This document shows, piece by piece, positions 12,701 through 24,458 of a stretch of 64,000 bases of DNA (positions within the stretch are counted from its first letter, which is position 1; each line of letters begins with the position of its first letter). The translations under genes and the position numbers were made by a program. Source of the DNA: Casuarina equisetifolia. Lineage: Eukaryota; Streptophyta; Magnoliopsida; Fagales; Casuarinaceae. Location: positions 24,451,258 through 24,515,257 of the forward strand of contig CM052354.1 of assembly GCA_028551475.1 (NCBI GenBank), written 5' to 3'. Under the pieces are notes generated by a model that was given only the letters and a program-made list of their open reading frames with translations, had not been told where the DNA came from and searched no databases.

Positions 12701-15700
12701 TTGAATTCTTTCTTTAGTTGTTCAATGCATTAACTTTTATGTGGAATCTAGGTTGCAGCCGCTAGATTTTTGGATGTTTTTGCTGTCTGCCTGAGTCAGA
12801 ATTCTTTATTTGCTGATTCTCTTGACAAGCTTCTTTCAACAAGGCGATCCTCTGTTGGATACCTTCCTTCAGTTTCTGAATTGAAGGCCGGAAGTGAGTC
12901 TAGTTGTAATTACCTAACTATTAAGAGTCAGGCTCCATCTGAGAATTCAATACTTACGGCTCAGGAACAAGCTGTAGATTACCCACTGCAAAATCTACAG
13001 AAAAATTTTGAGCTTCCACGGATGCCCCCTTGGTTTGTTTATGTTGGCAGTCCAAAGCTATACCAGGTTCTTGCAGGAATTCTTCGGCTTGTTGGTTTAT
13101 CTTCAATATCAGGTCAATTGAACTCCTGGAACTGAAGTTATTTGCTCAGAGTTACGTATTTTCTGCTATTAACTTTCGCTCCATTCTGCTTGTTGCTAGA
13201 CTTAAGAAGTGAAGGGCATTTATCAATTATTGCTGATATTCCACTGGTTTACCTCCGTAATTTAATCTCTGAGATTCGTACAAAGGAGTATAATAAGGAG
13301 AGCTGGAAGTCCTGGTACAATAGGACTGGTTCAGGACAGTTATTGCGCCAGGCAAGCACAGCAGTCTGTATCCTAAATGAGATGATATTTGGTCTATCAG
13401 ATCAAGCGGTTGATGGCTTCACAAGGATGTTTCAGAAGTCCAGGGTACAAAGGGAAGAGGTACTGGAGTTGGATGCAGGACTTGCTGATGGTCAACATTA
13501 CACACCTGGATGTTCTTTTCCCAATGAATCTGTCTGGAGGTCTTCCCAGCATAAAGGTGTAAGGAGCCAATTGATTGAGTGTGTTGGCAGAATCTTACAT
13601 GAGTACCTATCTCCTGAAATTTGGGATCTTCCAATAGAGCATAAAGCTTCTCTTATATATCTTGATGATGAAGCTGAAGATATTGATTTGCACTTCTTTC
13701 GTGACACTGCCTCCCTACACCAGGAAATTTACATTTCTCTACTCCTGACAAATAACTAAGTTGTTGAATCTCAATCCAGTTTTGTGGGTTCTGATTTGTG
13801 AATTTAGATGTTACTGATTCTAGCTTTGTCTTACCTCCAACAGGTTATAATTCACGGAATAGGCATCTTTAATATATGCCTTGAGAGAGATTTTGTTTCC
13901 AACGGATTTCTTCATTCATCTCTGTATCCATTGCTTGAGAATCTTATTTCTTCAAATTTTGAGGTTAGGAGTGCAGCTGATGCTATCTTACATGTCCTTG
14001 CTTCTACATCTGGCTATCAAACGGTAGGAGTATGAAATAGTCACTGTTGTGTTGGGCTTTTAGAATTCTCTGATGTGTGATTGTTATCAAATACATTTGT
14101 TGTAGGTTGGTCACTTGGTTTTGGAAAATGCTGATTATGTGATTGATTCCATATGTCGGCAATTACGCCATTTGGATCTTAATCCCCATGTGCCAAATGT
14201 GCTTGCTGCTATGCTCTCGTACATTGGAGTAGCTCGTGAAATATTGCCTCTATTGGAGGAGCCGGTATGACTAGTTGTCCATGAATTTGATAGATAGTTA
14301 GGGCAATCAACTTACTCATCTTTCTGATGTATGATGACAGTGGTTTGTATGGATTTGTTTTCCAGGATTTAATTTCTTAAATTTTGTTTACTTCAGTTTC
14401 TATGCTTTTACCAGAGGTGTAATTTTGTCTTTTAAATATAATTTCAGAAGTCTTCTGTATTAGCTACTCTAGTTTGGTTTCAAGGAACTGTTATTATCCT
14501 AGGCTTTTGATTGGTACTGAATAGCAAGTTCTGATTTTAACTAGTGTACCACTGAAATTTATTATCTCCCCGCATGTGTCTTGTTTCTTATGTTTTATTC
14601 CTTGTTTTGTTATATTTTGAAGAACTGGCTCTAATATTGCTTGTAAATTTTGGAAAGTAATGCTTTTGGTCTGATATTGTAATATTTGGCAGATATGCTC
14701 CATTTCAAAGGAACTCGAGATTCTTAGCAGGGATCAACACCCTGATTTAACAGTTTCCTTTTTGAAGGTCAAATTTCTTGCAATACATTCTTTGTTTGCA
14801 TCAGTACTTGCCTACTTTGTGCTCTTTACACTTTTTGGTTGGTGTTTGAAGTCTGTACTGAAGATTTTTAGCGTTTCTTTTATCCTTTGTACTGTCTTCG
14901 AACTTGAATATTATTATCTATTGTCTAATCTAAATCATCATGTGCTCATTGATTAACTGGATGACTTATTGAGAGTTAGAGCAGGAACTATTGAGCGGGA
15001 GCTTTGATCCTTAAATACTTCATCTGTTGTTTAGCTGATCGAGGAAGTGAGGAAAATAGATAGAAATTTGATTTGTTGATTCCAGTTAGTGAAGCAGTTC
15101 AACATATTTTTCTCTCGCAGTTTAAAAAACATATGGTTTTCTGATACCTATACTGTGTCGTGTTAACATATAAATGTATTATATGAGTGTACATCTAACT
15201 CAAGAGACCACTTAAGCTATGGTTACAATGAAACAATCGAAATAATCTGAAGACTTCAAGACTTCTGGAAAGATGAAGGTTATAGAAAGCAAAGCCACAA
15301 AACATCAGTTCTGCCTTTATATTTAAGTATTTACAGTTGGCACTATGTGCCTCTATTTTCATTGCAATTTTCAATTTTTTATATACGAAATATATTACTT
15401 GAAAGGAAAGTAATTAAGTTTCTTTGGTTTTGTGTTTTGTTGTTTTCTCTTTGTTTTTGATATTAGATATCATGCAAGATATTAGACTTATAGTCATTGT
15501 CTTTGCTTATTTTTCATATGAATTTTAAGGGTTTTATCATTGTTAATTTGAATGATCTTGCAAAAATACTCGAACTGTTAGTTAATTCCATTTATTACGA
15601 TTTTAGTTCCCTCAAGATGTTACTCATTATAATTTTAGCTATTTCTGATTTAAATTCTTTTAATTATTGCTTTTATGTATTAACTAGATATTCTATCTGT

Positions 15701-18700
15701 TATGTCTGATCCGGCTGGAATGACCATATGGTAAGCAATATTTAATTTCTTTTAGGCTGTAGCAGAAATTGCCAAGGCATCAAAGCGTGAGGCATGCACA
15801 TTGCCCTCTCAGGCAGAGTCTTATTTGGTGCACGTGAAGTCTGTTATCTCTGATGTGGAGAAGAATGCTAGAGAATCCAAGCAATCTGCAAATTTTCATG
15901 ATGATATCGATATGTCTTGGATGGAATTAGGTGGGTTCTTTCCTTTTTCTATTAAGTCATAACAGTACTTTTTCAGGTATTTATTGTGAGCCATTTCTGC
16001 TGGACATAATATCCACTTTTTGGGATTGTTCAGGTTTTTATTTGTTGGAACTTCTATTGATGTTGGCAGGAATGAGCTGTCTTAATTTGTGTCCCCATAG
16101 CTATATATTTAGCTAGTATTTTTTCCACTGGGGATTCTATCGATTTGTGTGCTCTTATTTACCTCTTATTTTGTGGTGCAAAATATCATGGAATGCTGGA
16201 AGTGGCTATGACTAATTTGCAAAAGGGGAAGCAATTCAGTTGTATTTTTTGTTTGGCGTTGCATGCAAAAATTATTTCATCTTCCTACGGTTCCTTAATG
16301 AAAGACATACAGCGCATCAGAGCAGAAGTGATCCGCCAAACAATGATGGGAGAAATTACTAGGATTTCAGATCTACCTATTCCTGGACAGATCTAGACAG
16401 TGATTTCTGATATCTCATCTACACATGAGTATTATGTAAACTTTATTTCATGAGTCACTGCTCATGGTGCACTCAAAGACTTATCACTAATTGCATCTCC
16501 ATCTTCGGAAGAGAATCTATTAATCAACAGGGAAACAACAGCAATCAACTTGATTTAAGGGTTGATTTTAAAAAATTCATCTTTTTGTGGAAGTGACTGA
16601 TAATCTTTGTCAAAGCACTTTGCATGCGCACCTGTTGCCTCCTTTTTATTTAGATCATCAAGAAAGTGCAAGTAAAGCTAAAACTGCAAATTGATCGTAA
16701 GTATGATAAAGACAGGATCCTACATATTTTTGTTGTCTAACCTATTAATAATGTCTTTGCTTTTTCTCAAGTAGATCTTACATTTTTCGACTTTTCATAT
16801 GGTGGGATTTCTTCTTCTACTGGGAGAGAAAGAAGTTATTTCTTCTCTTTTTTTTTTCTTTTTTCTTTTTTCCCCTTTTCAAAGTTTCTCTTTGTGATTG
16901 ATGATGATTTAGTCCCTCAACTTCAAGCCAACTATGGTTTTCCTTGGGGCACTTGTGATCTTAATGTGGTTCCCATGTCAATGGCATTTTTCTTGCATGG
17001 TTTAGTTGACTGGTCTTCACCTGAGATTAAATGCTCAAGACTGATATTTGAACATGCTCTCATGCGGTGCCTTTATATGTTTATACCATGTAAAGTGTTG
17101 TTTACCCTTGCTTGTTGTTGTTTGTACCCTGGAAAAAGAAGTTCATGACCTGTATACATTAAATCGAATATGAGAGTGTACTTATTTAGGAGGATTTTCT
17201 CTGTCCTGCTAAGCATTATTTGTGACGTCAAATGGCTTCAATGACTAGTTGAGCATTGGTGACTGTTCTGGCTACTGTCTGGCAGTGGGTCGTATCAATG
17301 TTCCTTTGTTCTTTTTAACTCCTTTGAGCCATTGGGTCACCATGTTGGTTGTTTCACTATTTGCTACAAGGTTGGGTTTGATCAGATGCTGTGTGATTTA
17401 TGTGTACACATGGAAGCACTTGTTCACAGCAGATTGTTTGTTTGTAGTGAATGCCTAAATAATCTTTCTGTCCTTTACACATGTTAAATAATCAATCCCT
17501 TCACCCTGGCTTCTATAATCTTGGTGCTGACAATTGAAGGCTGCTGGCTCATGTTTTACTGTTATTGTGAATATAGAGCAATTGGAGAGTGTTTCGTTGA
17601 AGTTGAACGACTCCAAAAGGTATAGAAGAACAGTTGCATCTATTGCAGGTTCATGCATAGCAGCTTCAACCCCTCTACTAGCTTCAATGAAGCAAGCAGC
17701 GTGCTTGATTGCGCTAGATATAGTTGAGGTATCCTTTGCCTGAAGAGTTTGTTTTATTAAATCTCTCCTTTACACGTGTCTGGTGATGTATGTTATGTTT
17801 TGAAGCAACGTGGAATGTGTAATTTTATTGAATATTAGTTATCTACCACCTCTGCTCTCTTGTCAAAAGTTTAAAGAGCGATCTGCCTTTACTATAAAAT
17901 TATTAACCGTTGCAATTAATCGGACACTATTTAAAAGTTCTTTCATGCTTTATTGTGGTACTGTAAGCTGGAGGAAATCTGAAATCTTTACATATTTGGA
18001 TATTGTGGTAAAGATCAAATGCATACTTTGCCCTTTTCTGGATAATTGCCAAACTCACTCAGGAAAGACATCTAGTCTTAAATTGGATCAACTTAGAGCT
18101 TTTATAATCCAAGTTACAGATGTTTGGGTCTCACATATTCAAGGTACAGCTCACAGAAAGAGCCATCTATGTGAAGTGGACTAGCGTAGTGATTAAAGTT
18201 GGTCATGCAAATGCTTTTTAATAGAACAAAATGATAGTGCAATCAAAAAGTAGTAGAAGCTCCAGTGTTCTGTTGGAGTCCAACGATGATCAAGCCGTAG
18301 CATTGGTGATTGTTTTTCTTCTCTGTCAATTCTTGTCCGGGATCTATATGTTCATACACTTTAGTGGAATTAAATAAGTTTCATATGCGTTGCAAAAATA
18401 CACATAAGATTTTGTTCTAATACATGTTATAATAGAAGAGAAATCCTGCCTTTGCTAATTCATGATGAACACTTTCCTTTTTCGAAGGATGGGATTGTAG
18501 CGCTGGCAAAAGTGGAAGAAGCCTGTAAGCCTGAGAAGGAAACTAAAGAAGCAGTTGAAGAGCTGATACAGAGGCACTCCTTCTATGAGATTGAAGATAC
18601 GTTGAATGCTGCCGATGAAGGAACTGATGAGAATAGGTTGCTTCCGGCAATGAATAAAATATGGCCCTTCTTGGTTGCTTGTATTCGCAACAGAAACCCT

Positions 18701-19526
18701 GTGGTATGCGATGGTTGACTTTTATTTGCTTATTCCTTAAAAGTAACATAAAAATGGCACTTTAGTATTAATAATTCTACATCTATTATACTAACCATGG
18801 AACTTAGTGAACTAATCACGAAAATAGTTGAACTTTATGCTACCGTTCCTCAAGATTTTGACTGCTATGTTGCAGGTTGTCAGGAGATGTTTAGGTGTAA
18901 TAAGCAATGTAGTACAAGTCTGTGGTGGAGATTTCTTCAGTCGACGGTTCCATACTGACGGACCCCACATCTGGAAACTTCTAACAACATCCCCGTTTCT
19001 GAGAAAGCCCAATCCTAAAGAAGAGAGAACTCCATTACAACTGCCCTACAGAAGCAGCTCTGTTTCACTGGAGGACTCGATGGCAGAAGTCACCAATTTG
19101 AAAGTCCAAGTGGCAGTGCTCAACATGCTCGCTGAATTGTCAAAAAACAAACGGAGTGCTTCTGCCATGGAAGTAGTTCTCAAGAAGGTTAGTGGAATGG
19201 TAGTGGGGATAGCTTGTAGCGGTATTGCTGGGCTTCATGATGCATCTGTGAATGCTCTTGTCGGACTTGCTTCAATTGATCCTGACCTTATATGGCTTCT
19301 CTTAGCTGATGTTTACTACTCTTTGAAGAAGAAAGATCTGCCTTCACCACCCATTTCAGATTTACCGGAGATTTCTCAGATTCTGCCGCCACCATCATCT
19401 CCCAAGAGTTTCCTTTATGTGCAGTATGGAGGGCAGACTTATGGTTTTGACATTGACTTCTCTTCTGTGGAAACTGTTCTTAGGAAACTGAATTCCCAAG
19501 TTTTTACTCACCAAATGTATAGCTAG
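3796..19526 (+). CDS. TTI1: TTI1, TELO2-interacting protein 1 homolog (complete, 17 exons)
   Basis: TTI1 is the large HEAT/ARM-repeat subunit of the TTT (TELO2-TTI1-TTI2) co-chaperone, which with Hsp90 matures PIK-related kinases such as TOR and ATM. Modelled exons: 3796-4001, 4780-4978, 6413-6715, 6795-6884, 7504-7983, 8127-8234, 10134-10264, 10374-10506, 12752-13112, 13200-13723, 13844-14023, 14106-14264, 14693-14767, 15756-15930, 17577-17728, 18488-18703, 18876-19526. All phases join; the sum is 4143 nt, 1380 aa, close to plant TTI1 length. Family marks are an acidic N terminus (IDDEEEETG), LRHLDLNPHVPNVLAAMLSY, KLNDSKRYRRTVASIAGSC and the conserved C-terminal YVQYGGQTYGFDIDF. The protein is alpha-helical throughout, without signal peptide or membrane segment. 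The start was chosen as the first ATG after the pyrimidine leader. Intron 10 has no GT donor (separate entry). The acceptor of the 152-nt exon at 17577 is the least certain; it was set by frame. Confidence 0.93.
5580..5850. repeat. Two-copy direct repeat in TTI1 intron 2
   Basis: A unit of about 95 bases starting GTTGCTTATTAAT at 5580 recurs at 5756 (offset 176). Both copies contain GACCGACCAAACCA and GTTTGAGGAGTGAGAGGACA with a few differences. The segment just after it (about 6040-6170) is rich in C/G blocks and looks like inserted repeat DNA, but I could not assign a transposon family. Confidence 0.65.
8985..9350 (+). mobile_element. LINE (non-LTR) reverse-transcriptase relic in TTI1 intron 6
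   Basis: Conceptual reading across two frames follows the C-terminal part of plant LINE reverse transcriptases: GWKKIRLAKCKGATLIKS at the left (compare GWKxKLLSxGGRxTLIKS), then VAASLEKLWR, then LEGLDLGKLGF (compare GGLGLxxLxxxNxALLxKW). The end is WENGLVQFLREVRVGPW. It lies in the same orientation as TTI1 and is entirely intronic. Frame changes and stops break it, and neither the endonuclease domain nor a clear poly(A) tail is seen. This is an old, truncated copy. Its right edge is uncertain and may run on to about 9700. Confidence 0.7.
13724..13843 (+). other. TTI1 intron 10 with non-canonical 5' end (GA...AG)
   Basis: Exon 10 codes to LHQ (CAG at 13721-13723) and the next exon begins at 13844 (GTTATAATTCACGG, protein VIIHGIGIF), exactly in frame. 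The bases after CAG are GAAATTTAC, so the intron opens with GA, not GT. Retaining it reaches a stop within 12 codons. The nearest GT sites (13701 and about 13760) give a frameshift or follow that stop. A lost T from an original GTAAATTTAC would explain it. Confidence 0.75.
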
Positions 19527-20318
19527 GAGACTTTCTACTGTACATAAGTATATGTACTTTGGTTGAAAAAGGATAAAAAAAAAAAAAAAAACTATCTTGT
19601 TTAGTTCATTTTGGATAAAAAAATTTAATGAGCATTCTTCACGAGTGACAAAGATAGGTTCTTGGATAAATCAAGCTAACATGTCGCTGAACTATACCCA
19701 TGATGGTTCTTCTAATGTTAGATTGTCCAATTGTTAAATAAGCCTATTATCTCCACTTTCTTTAATCAATCTACCAATTTTACCAGTACCTTTTTTTTTG
19801 CTTAGTCATATGTTTATTAATGTTTGGATTATTAATTTAGGAATTACTGACCATAATAACTACAACTAATTTTTTTTTTTATGGACATACATAAATAAAT
19901 GTAAATATAATTGTGTATATACATATTTGTGTGTGTTATCTGTGTATGTATATATATATATGTGTGTGTGTGTGTTATGTTATTTTAAAGTATGTTGTGG
20001 TAGATTAAAAAAAATTAAAAGTACTATCAAAGTCATTATCTAAATAGATTTACATTCTTTTAGTCCCTCCCTCTTAGATATAAATTATCTAAAACTACAA
20101 TACCTCAAAAGACACAGTGAAAGCATATTAAATATCCCTATTATTTTACAATATAGCTTTCTATGTACCATGTGTACAAGTGTATACATACATACTTCCG
20201 AAGAATGGAGGTCAAATTCGTCATTTGGGATATTATATAAAGAGCGTGCATTTCAACCAACTTCTAACTCCTTTTCCCCGCTCTTTTCTTCTGCTTTTCT
20301 CTCCAAGAAAGAATCTGG
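19527..20318. other. Spacer between TTI1 and peroxidase, with microsatellites
   Basis: It contains the TTI1 3' UTR, an A-run at about 19575-19591, and a TA/TG dinucleotide tract at about 19948-19975. The right 200 bases form the peroxidase promoter; TATATAAAGAG at about 20232-20242 is a plausible TATA box about 80 bases before the start codon. No other gene is seen. Confidence 0.65.
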
Positions 20319-21972
<1,654 letters not shown>

Positions 21973-22254
21973 TTGAGAGTATTCCATGAACTCTTGAAAT
22001 CAAATAAAATCAATTCTTAATTCTTGCAAGTTCTTCTTTTGGGTTCTGATTCAGCTACCTTTTCATTTCTTGCATATGGTATTTTAATTCCCAAATCATG
22101 CTCCATATAAACGTTAGATTACTTTCAAGAAACCTTTCTTGCTTACAATCAAATAGCACATTTCTTACCAGAGGATGCTACTGCATGAAAACTTGATTCT
22201 GGAAGGGAAAGGTAGCAACAGTGATCAGCTTTGGGAGATCGTTTTGCTTTAATT

Positions 22255-22370
22255 GAGACCTTACTGTAGATCCCTCTCATTTGCATAGACTGAATCTCAG
22301 CTACAGATTGCCATCCCATAAGTGCAGACTAAACCTAAGAAAATATATCACATAGCAACAGAAGACAAAA
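22255..22370. repeat. Segment also present at 26733-26845
   Basis: GATCCCTCTCATTTG followed by ACAGATnGCCAT and CCCATAAGTG occurs here and, in the same orientation, next to the 3' end of the minus-strand gene that stops at 26872. The two copies differ at perhaps a fifth of positions. The segment lies between the peroxidase gene and the inverted peroxidase copy. It looks like part of one segmental duplication of the peroxidase/unknown-gene junction. Confidence 0.6.
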
Positions 22371-22379
22371 AGATAAAAG

Positions 22380-22762
22380 TAAGTTCATGGAAACCCAAAA
22401 ATAGAACTTGAGAGAGTAGTAAATCCATTCAATTTCATACAAAAGAATTAAGAACTGATTTGATTTCAAGAGTTCATGGCAGATTCTCAGTTAAGAATTG
22501 ACAACAGGCAAGAGAGCAGTTCCATCTAATCTGACCTTTTGATCCAGTCAGAACACCAAAGCTTGACATCTTCATCAATGCTCGAGCAAAGTGCATCCTA
22601 AAAGTTGATCCGTCGTCTTAAGCATAAGGTCTTGTGTGTCTCGTCATCTTCTCTTCAGCCATCACTTTTTGATCAGCAAAAAAGAGCCCTCTCCCCATGA
22701 ACAGATTCCAGTGGCAGTGATTGCGAAAACATGTCCGAGACAATATTGAAGATGAGAATGTC
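22380..22762 (-). pseudogene. Inverted copy of peroxidase exon 4 and 3' flank (left arm of hairpin)
   Basis: Read on the minus strand, this matches the last exon of the neighbouring peroxidase (about 21690-21972) and its 3' flank. No start, no upstream exons and an in-frame stop mean it is not a gene. A 35-base stretch (22550-22584) is the exact reverse complement of peroxidase positions 21880-21914. It ends near 22762, close to the centre of a large inverted repeat with the copy at about 22826-23185. Confidence 0.85.
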
Positions 22763-22799
22763 AGAAACTACGACATCCCCGTGGAGAAGTTACTCATCT

Positions 22800-22825
22800 C
22801 CGATGAGAAAATGTTTTCTCATCGG
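22800..22825. repeat. Perfect 12-bp palindrome at the hairpin centre
   Basis: CCGATGAGAAAA, two bases (TG), then TTTTCTCATCGG. It sits between the two inverted peroxidase copies, so a transcript would fold with a long stem and a second small stem at its tip. Confidence 0.8.
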
Positions 22826-23185
22826 GGTAGGTTTTGGCAATCACTCTTACAGGACTCGGTTGTTGGGGAGAGGACACCTCTTTGCTGATCAACAACTGAT
22901 TGCTGAAGAGAAGAGGATGAGACACGTAAGAACTTATGCTTCAGACGAGGGATCAACTTTTAGGATGGACTTCGCTCGAGCATTGATGAAGATGTCAAGC
23001 TTTCGTGTTCTGACTGGACCTCAAGGTCAGATTAGACGGAGCTTCTCCCTTGCCTGTTGTCAGTTCTTAACTGAGAGTCTGCCATGAACTCTTGAAATCA
23101 AATCAATTCTTAATTCTTTTGTAAGAAATTGAATGGATTTACTACTCTCAAGTTCTATTTTTGGATTTGCATTAAGCTACTTTTT
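22826..23185 (+). pseudogene. Direct broken copy of peroxidase exon 4 and 3' flank (right arm of hairpin)
   Basis: A reading frame (about 22830-23087) keeps peroxidase C-terminal sequence: FGNHSYRTRLLGRG, LFADQQLIAEE, STFRMDFARALMKMSS and LTGPQGQIRR. It lacks exons 1-3, and the last conserved Cys is lost through a small length change (RRSFSLACC instead of RRNCS). It is therefore a pseudogene. Both arms share a roughly 30-base piece (ATTGAATGGATTTACTACTC) absent from the 3' flank of the intact gene, so the arms are closer to each other than to the parent. Confidence 0.85.
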
Positions 23186-23189
23186 CGTT

Positions 23190-24458
23190 TCTTGCATGTG
23201 GTATAATAATTATGTTTTTTTTAGGTGTTTAATAGCTTATATTAAATAGGGGTAATAGCATGTAGAAAAGAAGACATATGTGACCCTTCTAGATGGTTTC
23301 GTGCAGTGAGCATCTTGTACCTAGACTAAGTTAATAGGGAAGTAGGGGTTTTGGGTGAGCTCTTGTAAAGAGTTAAAATGGAAACGAAAGACAGCTATTG
23401 AAATTAAAGAAACCTAAAGATTTGTATCTTCACTTCAAGAAAATAAGGGTTCGGGTTCTCCCTCAAAGAACCCAAATCCTCATAAACTTATTTTTTCCTA
23501 AAATGGATATCAATCGGTCTCTCCAAACAGGCATGTAACAGCATTTAATAGCAATACTTAGTTGGCGATGGTGACAATAACGTAAAATAATACTCAACAT
23601 AAACACATCTTCCCATCATTGTCTCAGCGTCTCAGTCTCATCTCAGAAAGGAAATCAAGAGCTATTGTCGAGTTTGGCTGCCATGCTTCCTTGAAATTAT
23701 GAAGTGCAAATGAAGGAAAAATAGAAAGATAGTTTCTTTAAGGGAAACTAAAATTCTTTGACAATTTTTGGATTTTAGATAAATGATCTTTACTTACTAA
23801 TTGACCGATATGTATAATAAATTCACCCATTCATTTATACATCCCTGGGGTATTGAACTTAAGATCAAGAGGTCCAAGGTTTAAGTCCAAAAAATTAAGC
23901 TAAGATGAAACTAAGGTTAAGTTCAATTAACTTGTTACTTAGATTGCAAATTCAAATACACAAATAAAATAGCATGGTAATTTAAATAAAACTCAAATTA
24001 GAGAGAGAGAGAGAGAGATCCATACAAGAAATTGTTTTAAGGATGATTTGACTTTTACTAAGTTTATGTCCCCCTCTCTTTAAATCAAAACAATTAGGAG
24101 TACTCCTATATAAATAGTCAAGTAATGCTTTTCAATCACTCAGTAGCCATTAATAATTTTACTTTGAAATATGATGCATCACAATCAACATGTATGTCCT
24201 AAAAGATGTGTAATAAGCTCAAGAACACAAAATATCAACTCAAAGAATGAGTCAAAATATTTATAAAATTTACAAAATACATAGAGTAACAATCTAGGGT
24301 TCTTTTAGTACTTAAAAAATATATTGATAGATCAACACAATACTAGAATCAAATACTAAATGATTTTCATCAACATACCTCAATCCGTAAATAATATGTG
24401 TGTATAATAATAATAAATCAGCAACTCTGTAAAAGAGTTAAAATCACATACTACTTTA
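23190..24458. other. Gene-free AT-rich region with GA microsatellite
   Basis: No reading frame or domain is recognised. A (GA)n tract lies at about 24000-24018 and short A/T-rich stretches are frequent. The style resembles decayed repeat DNA, but no family can be named. Confidence 0.5.

Noticed and set aside
16145-16396. An 83-codon frame in TTI1 intron 14
   Set aside because: It has no homology I recognise, and exon 14 to exon 15 join in frame without it.
17534-17576. Acceptor at 17539/17540 as start of TTI1 exon 15
   Set aside because: It gives the wrong phase after exon 14; the acceptor ending at 17576 restores MELEQLESVSLKLNDSKR.
22731-23087. A 118-codon frame as a small peroxidase gene
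   Set aside because: It holds only the last quarter of a peroxidase, its first residues come from the hairpin loop, and it lacks heme-site residues and the last Cys.
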